Shown in pieces: positions 44,937-53,545 of a stretch of DNA of 64,000 nucleotides. Both the position numbers and the translations under genes were made by a program. The notes beneath the pieces were generated by a model that ran no database searches, was not told the DNA's origin, and saw nothing but the letters and a program-made list of their open reading frames with translations. The stretch is taken from assembly GCA_009829735.1 (NCBI GenBank), contig CM020618.1:41717030-41781029 (forward strand), read 5' to 3'. Source of the stretch: Pyropia yezoensis. Its lineage: Eukaryota > Rhodophyta > Bangiophyceae > Bangiales > Bangiaceae. Every line of letters starts with the position of its first letter. Within the stretch, counting starts at the first letter, position 1.

Positions 44937-47900
44937 TCACTCGATGGTAGCGCCGTAGAGCGCCGGCCCGTCCGCAATGAAGCCACTCAGAGCCCTGCCG
45001 TACATATCCAAGTGCTCATCCAGCGTAACAATGATGACCATCGCCGACTCCACGTCGTCGAGTAGCACGTCAGGGTTGTCGGCAGCCTTGAGATTCGTCT
45101 CAACAACAAGCACAGTGCGATTCTTCCACTGGTTCCACTCGTCTCCGAACGCTGTAGACAACAGCTTCAAGCTCTTGCGAACCATGGTGGCCACATTGAC
45201 GGTGGGCGCTTTCCCCCGCCCCGTAAACTTGGACGACTTGCAGATGGCAAACAGGTCCTCCTTCCGGACTTCCGTGGAGCCCGAAAGAGGAAGGAACTTG
45301 ATGTGGTCAAAGCTCTTCTGCAGGGGCTTGCACTTGAAAACGGTGGAGGTCAGGGCCGCTGCGTTGAGCTGAAGGATGTCCTCCAGCTTGTTGTTGGCTT
45401 CATCGACGTTGGCATTCACGGCGGCGACAGCACAAAACCGCGTCTCCTTAAGCACACGCCCTTGACCGTTCTTGTAGTAATACTGCGTGCCAGGGTACAG
45501 CTCTGCAAGGGTCGCGCTTCGGTAGTCGCGAGACAGCTTGAGGCCGGGAGATGTCAGGCCCCAAACCAATGCAGCGGCGCGGACACGCGTGAGGGCCACG
45601 TCCGCATACAGTGTCACGTACTCCCACACTTCCCCTGAGTCACCCTTCTTGTCACAAACGTCAAAAACCATGGACAGAGCGTCGAGGACTCCCGCCAACT
45701 GCCAAAAGCCCAGGCCATTCTTCAGGTCTGTCTGCAACGTCCGCTTCATGGTCACCCAGAACTTGAGCAGCGCGATGAGGAAGAGCGGGGGGATGCTCGG
45801 GTCCCCGTAGGTACCGTCGGAGTCCTCGACAGAGCAGGTCAGTACGTTGCTCTGGAAGAGCTCGTCCCAAGACTGCCAGTTGTCCGGGCTGAGGGAGCCC
45901 GAGAGAGGAAGTTGGCTCTGAATCGTGCAGCGTTGAATGGCAGCCACGATGACCACCGGCGTGTAGAACAGCTTCGTGAGTAGCAGCTGCATGTCCGAAG
46001 ACTGTGCAAGCTGCCTCCCCGCAGTCTCCACAACTTTGGGCCACACAGGTCCAGACTTCACCGTGCTGAGCCTTTGAAGCAGGTACGCCGCGCTGCGCGC
46101 GTGGCCGCCACTGAGTCGGCCAAACGCACGCGCAGCCCTGTCGCTTCGCATGAGATGGCTGCCGTCGTCCGAGAAAGAAGCGCGGATGTGCTTGTTCGTC
46201 TTGAAGAGAGGCAGGAAGTAGACAGACGCCAGCTTGTCCATGTCAAGGAAGCCCAACTCGCTGGCACACGTCAGCAAAAATGGAGACCCCAGCCTTCGGC
46301 TGTCTGCTGATGACTGCAGGATCTGCCGAGTCTTAGCGTGGTCCCGAGCTGCAAGTAGTTCCTTCACCAGCAGAGGCAGGTTGACCGCCTTCAGATCTCT
46401 TGCGCCCTGAGCGTACTGCGTCTCGTTGTACACCACTGCGAACGACGGTGACGTGAATAGCAGAGAGGAGCTTGAGCCCATTAGGTTGGTCCAAAGGCAT
46501 ATCTCATGCCGGTACACGTCCATCCTGGTCTGAGTCAGGGACGTCTGACGCAGAAGCGTCTCCCGAGCTGGCTCTTCACCGCCATCCCCGTCACCAGACG
46601 ATGTTGATGTGACTGGAAAAGAGGGGTCTGGTGACATCGATTGAGGGCGCGGCAAGCCAGCATCGGTAGTCAACACCTTCTCCGCCGGGCTCGACAGCAT
46701 GTTTGAGATCACCAACCCCTCAATCTTGTTCAGCTCCTCAACGATGATGATGGTCGAACGCTCGCACAGGGCTTGCATGGCCTCATCGATGATGGCTTGA
46801 ACAGTGGTTGCCTTGGACGCTAAGAGGCGAAGGACATTGGCAGAAAACTGAGGCCACATCATCTTGTCGGCACACCTCATGAACCAGAGTACGCGAAGGT
46901 AGAGCGGCAGGTACACGGCGCGTGGCTCCGACTTGACGGTCTTCTCGATGAGGTCGTTATCGCTGCTTGACCATGCTGCACGACCATTGAAGGACAAGAC
47001 ACAAACGCCACAGTCCTTAAAGGCGTCAACCACGGCCGTCCACGATAAGACCTTGGCACGTTGAGCAACCGCATGGTACTTGTCCGTGTCTAGCTCAGGT
47101 AGGGCATCAAGCAGATCCCAGATAAAGTGCGTTTTTCCTTGCCCGGGTGACGACGTCATAAACGAGGCCGTGCGAGTGCCGCGCATGAGCCACAAGTGCT
47201 CCACGGTCTCGACCACCTCGTCGTCCCGAGGAATGAGAAGGTCCGCATTACGAAAGGGTAGCGGATCCAATACCGACCCAGGTGCGCGGTGTTGTCCCGT
47301 TGGGAGAAGGGCGCCCTCTTGCAAAAGCATGCAGGCGACAGGGTAGAGCTTGGTGAAATGCGACATCATCTCTGCCGTCGACGCGGACAGAGCCAGTTCG
47401 TGCCTCGTCAGCACCTTGGAGAGGGCCTTCATCATGGCGCCGGCCTTGCGCAAGCGCTCCTGGCGCAGTGAGCCGGGTTCACAGCAACGACCAGCTACAC
47501 TAGCATCGGCGCAAGCCACCAGCGACTTCGAACGTTCCAGGCGGAGCGCCCTGCCCCAATCGTCCAGCAAGCGAGTCGAAGACAACACCAGCGGCGGGGT
47601 GCTCAGCTGCGAGATGTCGCGACCAACGGCCACCACGGCGCTGGCAAGCGCCAGTTCCACAGTATCAACGTCGTCATCCTGAGCCAGAGAGAAGGCGCGT
47701 TCTTGATGCTCATTCACCAACAGGTCGTCGACTTCGCTCAACAGCTCATCGATCAACGCCAAAGCCGATCGCGTCTGCTCCCAAAACGTCGCCAGCTCAG
47801 CACTCGGGCGCTCAGCAATGTAGGCGTCGACAGGTCCGGCACTACTTGAAGGAACGGTAGGGCTCGCCCCCATCGAAACAGCTGCGACCTTGGCTTGGAA

Positions 47901-48146
47901 GACAAAGGGGCTGCATCGAGCTAATGCGCCGACGGGACGGACAGTTGGATGACGGGGCAAACTGCGCCGTGTCGACAATTCATTAGATTGGCGAGAGCCG
48001 CAGAGCGCCGCGCCAACGGGGGCCACACCACCGGAAGTCAGCCGCGACAATGGCACACCAACAAAGGCACCCATAGACTGCTTGGGCGTCGAAGCACGCG
48101 GAGCCCCCTCAATGGCGCTGCGCGAAAGCACAGCACACGACAGCAC
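44937..48146 (-). CDS. Large P-loop NTPase, possibly RHS/Crinkler-like
   Basis: A single uninterrupted frame of 1,069 residues from the ATG at 48146; later Met codons at about residues 25 and 92 are alternative starts. The first 330 residues are mostly helical. A Walker A motif SSPGQGKT lies at about 332-339 within MRGTRTASFMTSSPGQGKTH, and a Walker B-like strand STIIIVEELNK at about 464-474, followed later by LLFTSPS as a sensor-like strand. The arrangement of an NTPase in the first half and a long unnamed C-terminal region recalls the RHS and Crinkler NTPases often linked to mobile DNA, but I see no clear nuclease motif. It has no introns and lower GC than the genes to its left, suggesting it is mobile or acquired. 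An ordinary STAND or AAA-type ATPase is the alternative. Confidence 0.7.
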   Translation of the reverse strand: MLSCAVLSRSAIEGAPRASTPKQSMGAFVGVPLSRLTSGGVAPVGAALCGSRQSNELSTRRSLPRHPTVRPVGALARCSPFVFQAKVAAVSMGASPTVPSSSAGPVDAYIAERPSAELATFWEQTRSALALIDELLSEVDDLLVNEHQERAFSLAQDDDVDTVELALASAVVAVGRDISQLSTPPLVLSSTRLLDDWGRALRLERSKSLVACADASVAGRCCEPGSLRQERLRKAGAMMKALSKVLTRHELALSASTAEMMSHFTKLYPVACMLLQEGALLPTGQHRAPGSVLDPLPFRNADLLIPRDDEVVETVEHLWLMRGTRTASFMTSSPGQGKTHFIWDLLDALPELDTDKYHAVAQRAKVLSWTAVVDAFKDCGVCVLSFNGRAAWSSSDNDLIEKTVKSEPRAVYLPLYLRVLWFMRCADKMMWPQFSANVLRLLASKATTVQAIIDEAMQALCERSTIIIVEELNKIEGLVISNMLSSPAEKVLTTDAGLPRPQSMSPDPSFPVTSTSSGDGDGGEEPARETLLRQTSLTQTRMDVYRHEICLWTNLMGSSSSLLFTSPSFAVVYNETQYAQGARDLKAVNLPLLVKELLAARDHAKTRQILQSSADSRRLGSPFLLTCASELGFLDMDKLASVYFLPLFKTNKHIRASFSDDGSHLMRSDRAARAFGRLSGGHARSAAYLLQRLSTVKSGPVWPKVVETAGRQLAQSSDMQLLLTKLFYTPVVIVAAIQRCTIQSQLPLSGSLSPDNWQSWDELFQSNVLTCSVEDSDGTYGDPSIPPLFLIALLKFWVTMKRTLQTDLKNGLGFWQLAGVLDALSMVFDVCDKKGDSGEVWEYVTLYADVALTRVRAAALVWGLTSPGLKLSRDYRSATLAELYPGTQYYYKNGQGRVLKETRFCAVAAVNANVDEANNKLEDILQLNAAALTSTVFKCKPLQKSFDHIKFLPLSGSTEVRKEDLFAICKSSKFTGRGKAPTVNVATMVRKSLKLLSTAFGDEWNQWKNRTVLVVETNLKAADNPDVLLDDVESAMVIIVTLDEHLDMYGRALSGFIADGPALYGATIE

Positions 48147-49047
48147 GCGTCAGCCGAGGTGGCGGCCGCCCGTCGCTGCCGCGTGCCACACGACCCACGA
48201 TGGCGACCGCGCAGACGCTGGTGCAGTCTCCCCGAAGGAGCACGTGTCCAGGGGAGCACCAGCGCAGTCGCGCGACCACTCGAGGTCTTCGTGTCGAACA
48301 CGGCACCGAAAAAAGCATTTCGGTACGTTTCGCAACAAATATTGTACATTGCACAAAAAAGATCGACGCGGCTTCTTCTGAGAGTAGTTCCAACGGTGGC
48401 GTACCAACTCGCGAACATCTCTCCGCAGGAGACTTTTCAAGCACCACGTGGGCGCCTCTGACTGGCTGAGAACGGCTGCTCTCCATATTCATGAAGGAGT
48501 TGTTCTGGGACGGGGGCTAAAACGTATTGTGCGACGACAGTCTGTCTGAGAGACGACCGAGAACTGTCTTGGACAGCAAATTGGATGTAGTCACGGATTT
48601 TCTGCGTTCGCTGCCTGTATTCTTTGAGTTCGCCCGCGATGACGCAATATGCAAGAACATGCAGTAGCCCTGCAGATGGAATGCCCAAGACGCCGAAAGA
48701 CTGTCCCCATTGTTTCTCGTATAGGCAAGGTAGCGAAACACGCCGCGCCAAGATAGCCATTCAGGAGAAGTATCGCCGTTCTTTCGCAGGAATGGGGATG
48801 TATTGTGCATGGAAGACAAAATATTGTGCCACGTGCGCGAGTAATTTGACGAATAAACGCGTGCCAGATGCCGTTTTCACGCATCCACAAGTGCAAATAC
48901 GGTCGTTTCGCGTGTTTTGGGGATCATGGCGTTGGGACAGCCAATGATACTGCTCTGTTGTTCGCGACGATTGTGACGGACGACCGGTCACAGCAACGGA
49001 TGCCGACAGTCTATCTCCAGCAGGGTTGAGAGGGGATAATTACAGTC

Positions 49048-49083
49048 GGATTAATACAGCTGAAATTTTCACTGTATTAATCC
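49048..49083. repeat. Perfect 12-bp inverted repeat (hairpin)
   Basis: GGATTAATACAG at 49048-49059 and CTGTATTAATCC at 49072-49083 are exact reverse complements around a 12-base loop. It lies in AT-rich non-coding DNA. It could be a remnant of a small inverted-repeat transposon or a terminator-like structure. Confidence 0.8.
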
Positions 49084-49484
49084 AAACCATGGATGGGCAG
49101 ACAATAATTATGCAACGTGGGCACCACGTGTCGATAGTTGATTCTCATTTCCTCTCTCTACGTAGCCATTAAGTACTGTGATTACATCGGCCTGGACGTG
49201 GGGGGGAGTGGTCGGCAGCTGTGCCACCCGCTTTTATGTGGAGGGGGGGGGGTTGGCGGTGGGTGAGGGCCGCCCATGAGTTCTGTGCACCTGGGAGGGG
49301 GGCTGCGGCAGGCGGCAGGCGCGGCCACGGCCCAGCCACGATACTGCACGTGCGGCGAGAGCGCAGGCTGTGCGGCGTGAGGGGCAGGCACGGGCGCCGC
49401 CTGGCGAAAGCCGAGCAGGCAGGCCCTCTTAGTGCTCCCGCCACAACCGGCTCTGGCGACACAGCCAGCGGCACCACCCTCTCT

Positions 49485-49610
49485 AAACGGCTGTCTGGAA
49501 ATGCCCGCAGCGCCACCCCCCCCAGCGCAGCGAAACGGCTGCCTGGCATTGCCTGCTGCTCCGCCCCCCCCCCGCAAAACGGCTGCCTGGCATTGCCCGC
49601 AGCGCCGCCG
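49485..49610 (+). repeat. Three degenerate tandem units with an AAACGGCTGCC core
   Basis: Units start at 49485, 49533 and 49577. Each begins AAACGGCTG and continues CCTGGCATTGCC or a variant, separated by C-rich spacers of about 25 bases. Confidence 0.6.
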
Positions 49611-50219
49611 TCTGCCATTGCCGGTGACAAGGTAGATCGCCAGGCGAAACGGTCGGAATGCTTTTGAAACATTTGGAACGCGGAACTCATAACTCTTCCA
49701 TAAATGCTTTCTATAATTATACGGGCAGCATTTCGATAATTATACTGAAATAGACCCTTCAGCGGATGATTACACCGTAAACTTGCATCCCTGATCTCCA
49801 GCTGGGGCGGGCCCGGCTCGGCCTGACTCGAGTCGGCTCTGGTTCTGTGGCTGCAAGTCGTCGTGGGGTGACTGGCCACTCTGTCAATCGCGCGCGGGAC
49901 ACCGCGGCGAGGCCCAGCTTGGCCACGTTGCCGACCAGCGGCGCCCACGAGCCCGCCTGAACGCATTGCGTCAGAGTGTTTTCAACAATGCGATAGCATC
50001 TCACTACCATCTCGCATATATATTCGGAATATTTATTTAAGCTGCCACGTGACTGCCGAATGTCGTCTGCACCAATGGGAGCCCAGCACGGGCATATGGG
50101 ACTCCGGTGGCGGCCAGATTCGGGCCTCCGATTCGGTTTTAGGTCCGAATGGAGTTGATGTAGTTGATCCAATTTCTCGCGTGCCACGTACACAAACGAG
50201 TTCGTCACGGCCATCTCGG

Positions 50220-50247
50220 AAACGATGTACCCCCCCCTACATCGTTT
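50220..50247. repeat. 10-bp inverted repeat with a C-only loop
   Basis: AAACGATGTA (50220-50229) and TACATCGTTT (50238-50247) are exact reverse complements around eight C. Confidence 0.75.
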
Positions 50248-51010
50248 TGGAGATCGTCATGACCATCTCGTTTCGGCTTGTGGGACATCATATTGGGCTA
50301 GATTGCGGCCTAGAACGAAAGATTGGAGCAGTCTGTGAAAGTTTTTGTCCCAATTCGAAAGCCGCGCGGTCGCCGCGTACTGGGTCCGAGACGACCTGTT
50401 GCGCCGTCGGCTCGCGACATTCCCAGCGGGCGGCCGGAAACCCCGCCTGAGGCGTGTGTCCCCAGGCGGGGCGTGGGGGTGCGGGAGGGTGGCCAGCGGC
50501 TACGCTGCGGCCCCGACGTGTCGGCCATTGGCCTACTCGACAGGCGCGTTGCGGGGGAGGAGGCGGTGCGCCAGCTGGGTGCGTGGGGCGGGGAGGGGGC
50601 AACCAGCGGCCGAGCCGTGTCGGCCGCAGCCCTGCCGGAGAGCACCTATGTGAGGACCCACCCTAAACCGGAAAGCCCTCAACGTACTCGTGGGGGTGTC
50701 AGCGGGCCCGGCCAGCCGATAGGTCGGCAGGGCACGGGGAAGAAGATGGTGGGCTCGACGGGGGTGGGTCTGGGGAAGAAGATGGGCGCGACGTCGGCGG
50801 GGATCGAGGGTTCGAAGGTAAAGAATGTCTTTGGTCTCTGTCTGTCTGTCCGTTCCCCCCGCCGGTCCCCTCCGGTGGCGCCGAGACCCACGCGTTATAT
50901 ACTCGCGTCGGGGCACCTGGGGTGCCCCAAAGCATGCGTTTCCCCGTCGCCCCACCGGGCGGCACCAGAGCGACAAAAACAAGGCATGGCTATCAAGACG
51001 AAGTGGGGGC

Positions 51011-51479
51011 TGTGGCAGTATTGACCCCCAGGTAGGGGGGCAACACGTGCCATGCAAGGGGCGGCAGGCCACTAGCCTGATCCGTTCCTCCCCCTGCATT
51101 TGGGTCCATATTCCTTAAGTTTGGGATAGTTAGCTTAGTAGTAAATCCAACTCGGATTTGAGGGTTTTCTGCATTTATCGTCTTGAATTTTCGTGTGGCC
51201 CGGTGGGCAGGTGCTGGGGTGGGAGATTCTGAGTGGCGAGATTCTGAGGGGACCCTGGGGGGATAAGGGGAGGGACAGCGGGGCTTGGCCCTGCGTCCCC
51301 GTCCCGACCAAGAAACTGTTGGACCACACACCATCTTCTTGTTTGTCAGTGGGGGGATTGCCCCGCAACAGGGATAGAGTGTGTGCGACTTGCACTTCTT
51401 CCGGTTCCCCCGACACGGGAGGCAGCCCTTGTACACCGCCCCAACTTGGGTGCCGTGTGTGCGAGTGGTTTTTGCCACA
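51011..51479 (+). repeat. 5' LTR of element 1 (469 bp)
   Basis: Starts TGTGGCAGTATTG and ends TTTTTGCCACA, so it has the usual TG...CA ends within a 7-bp inverted repeat TGTGGCA/TGCCACA. It is immediately followed by a primer binding site. It matches the reverse complement of 57209-57677 along its full length with few substitutions. Confidence 0.88.
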
Positions 51480-51481
51480 TT

Positions 51482-51500
51482 TGGTGGAGCAGCAGGGGAC
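51482..51500 (+). other. Primer binding site
   Basis: TGGTGGAGCAGCAGGGGAC, two bases after the LTR. It begins TGG, as required for pairing with a tRNA 3' CCA end. This fixes 51011-51479 as the 5' LTR in plus orientation. Which tRNA is used I cannot tell. Confidence 0.7.
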
Positions 51501-51598
51501 AGATGTAAACTTTACCTCCGGGTGCACCCGGGTGTAGGGGGCCCTCTGTCTCAGAGGAACGGTGGACTTGGACCGTGTCATACGGATCGTCAGCCAAC

Positions 51599-53545
51599 AT
51601 GGCTAGTTCGGACCCCCCGTCGTCCGGGGAGTACACGGGTGACGCACGTACTTCAGTGCCTTTGAATACTGGTGAGACACAGGTGGGTTTACCTGGGGTC
51701 GCAGAGGGACTAGAGGTCCCTCAAGCCAGCAGGACTGGAAGTGCGGGCGGGCAACAGGCCACCCCGACTCAGTCGGGAGTTCGCTCGGGTGACACTTGTG
51801 ATGTGGGTTGGCCGAAGTCTGGCCACCGTGTGGTACACTCAACGGGAACGTCCCAAGGGGTGAGGACTGTCCCCGCGGGTTCCACTCGGGTTGGAGCCAA
51901 CTTTGGCTTGGAGCCGTCGCCAACTAGGCTTTCGGAGGACGGCGGACCTCCGTTGGTCGGCGATGGGCTCGCGCCCATGCCCCCGGTTGAGACCCCTGAG
52001 GAACGTGGTTACCCCTCAGGTGGACTCCCGGAGGCGGACCGAGACTCAACTGGAGTCGACATTCCACTCCTCGCGGAAACTGTCCGTCGGGAGGCGACCA
52101 ATGTGTTGCGGCAGACGTTGCCGGACCTGGTGGTCACGATGACGAATACTATTCTGAATCAGATTGTGGCGAGTTTGCCAGATGGCCTTAATGTCCAGAC
52201 CGGATTGGGGCCTTCGAGCCCGCAGGCGCAGGGGGTGCCCCCCCTGACACCTATCTCGGGTCGCCCTGAACAGGGGGCGACCCCTGTGACTCCCAACGAG
52301 GGAGCCACACCATACTCGGTGGGGCGTACGCCCTTCATGGGGGAGTTCCCCCCGACGACACCGGCGGCTACACCAAGCGCGCCGCGCCGGACTACAGGCA
52401 CTGTGGGTGAACTTACCCCAGTGCCACAGCGGCTGTTCCCTCAACGTGAGGTGCCGCCCAAGATCCAGGTAGCCAACCCGGTCTACCAGAGGATCTTTGA
52501 CTGTGAGACCTACGCCCTCCACAACAAGTCGGTGGCGTATGGTCCTGACCAGGCCCGAGCCATGGGCCGTGCCAAGAAGAATGCACTTCACTCTTTTGGG
52601 CACAAAGCGGAGTGGGATGGAACTCCCCCCCTCCGTGTCTTTGAGTTCCTACGTCGTTTCACAAAAGCCTGTGACGACAATGCCATAAGTGAAGGCATGG
52701 CTTTTTACATGCTACAGGAGTTTACGAAGGGAGACCTGCGGACAGAACTTATGTCCGTCATGCCCAGCTCCTCAAGTGGAGGCGCTGGGGAGGTGACGTC
52801 CTATTTGGAGCTCGTCAACTGGTTGTTGAGGGCCATGGTTGATGAAGCGGCGTTGGCTTCTCAAGTCGAGGAGTTTACGCAAGCCCATCAGGAAGAGGCG
52901 GAGGACGAGTTGTCCTTTGCGGAGCGAGTCCGTAAGCTCAACAATCTTTGTGGGTTTCTTCATCCACAAGCTGTGGTGAAGAGTCGGTTTGTGGAAGGAC
53001 TCCACTGGTCAGTCCGGATGGAGACCCGGGAGCATAACACTGCCCGGGCGACCCTGGCCGAGTTGGCTAGGTTCGCCTACCGCAGAGGCGAGGCCTACCG
53101 CAAGTTGCGGGAAGAACAACGCCAGGAGCGTCAGGCCGAGTTGGCCAAGGAACGGGAAGAGGCGCGCCAGGCCAGAGAGTTGCGAGAGGCACGCCGAATC
53201 CGCAAGGAGAGGGTGGTAGCTGCCGTGGGAACTTCCCAAGGTACCTCGTCGTCTTCCCCAGTTGGGAAGACCCCTCCGGGAACTGATCATCGGTGTTGGA
53301 ACTGCAACTCCGATGGTCACTGGGCATATGATTGCCCCAAGTTGAGTAAACGCATCCAACAGCTTGTTAGGAATGCGAGTAAGAAGTCGGCTACGAACGA
53401 AGTGCGTTCACGCCGCGAGGGTGGGTCTCGACCAGTGGTGGCGGTCGCCACACCCTCGACGGAGGGGGCGGACACGTCGTCCTCGGACTCGTCGTCGTCC
53501 CCTTCGCCCTCAGATTCGGACGCCAAGTCGGCGGGAAACGAATGA
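51599..53545 (+). CDS. Gag polyprotein of element 1
   Basis: 648 residues from the first ATG at 51599 (MASSDPPSSGE). The first 280 residues are Pro/Gly/Ser-rich. A capsid-like helical region (about 295-480) contains VFEFLRRFTKACDD and ELVNWLLRAMVDE. A charged Arg/Glu helix follows (about 490-540). A CCHC zinc knuckle, CWNCNSDGHWAYDC (first Cys about residue 566), binds nucleic acid in Gag proteins. The tail is Ser/Asp-rich. The stop overlaps the pol start as ATGA (53542-53545), so pol may be made by a -1 frameshift or by termination-reinitiation. Confidence 0.85.
   Translation: MASSDPPSSGEYTGDARTSVPLNTGETQVGLPGVAEGLEVPQASRTGSAGGQQATPTQSGVRSGDTCDVGWPKSGHRVVHSTGTSQGVRTVPAGSTRVGANFGLEPSPTRLSEDGGPPLVGDGLAPMPPVETPEERGYPSGGLPEADRDSTGVDIPLLAETVRREATNVLRQTLPDLVVTMTNTILNQIVASLPDGLNVQTGLGPSSPQAQGVPPLTPISGRPEQGATPVTPNEGATPYSVGRTPFMGEFPPTTPAATPSAPRRTTGTVGELTPVPQRLFPQREVPPKIQVANPVYQRIFDCETYALHNKSVAYGPDQARAMGRAKKNALHSFGHKAEWDGTPPLRVFEFLRRFTKACDDNAISEGMAFYMLQEFTKGDLRTELMSVMPSSSSGGAGEVTSYLELVNWLLRAMVDEAALASQVEEFTQAHQEEAEDELSFAERVRKLNNLCGFLHPQAVVKSRFVEGLHWSVRMETREHNTARATLAELARFAYRRGEAYRKLREEQRQERQAELAKEREEARQARELREARRIRKERVVAAVGTSQGTSSSSPVGKTPPGTDHRCWNCNSDGHWAYDCPKLSKRIQQLVRNASKKSATNEVRSRREGGSRPVVAVATPSTEGADTSSSDSSSSPSPSDSDAKSAGNE

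Larger units (their letters stand above)
48147..51010. other. Intergenic stretch with hairpins and short repeats
   Basis: About 2.9 kb. It includes the presumed promoter of the P-loop NTPase gene (near 48150-48500), an AT-richer part (48500-50300) and a GC-rich part before the LTR. Several 60-150 codon frames exist on both strands without domains. Confidence 0.45.
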
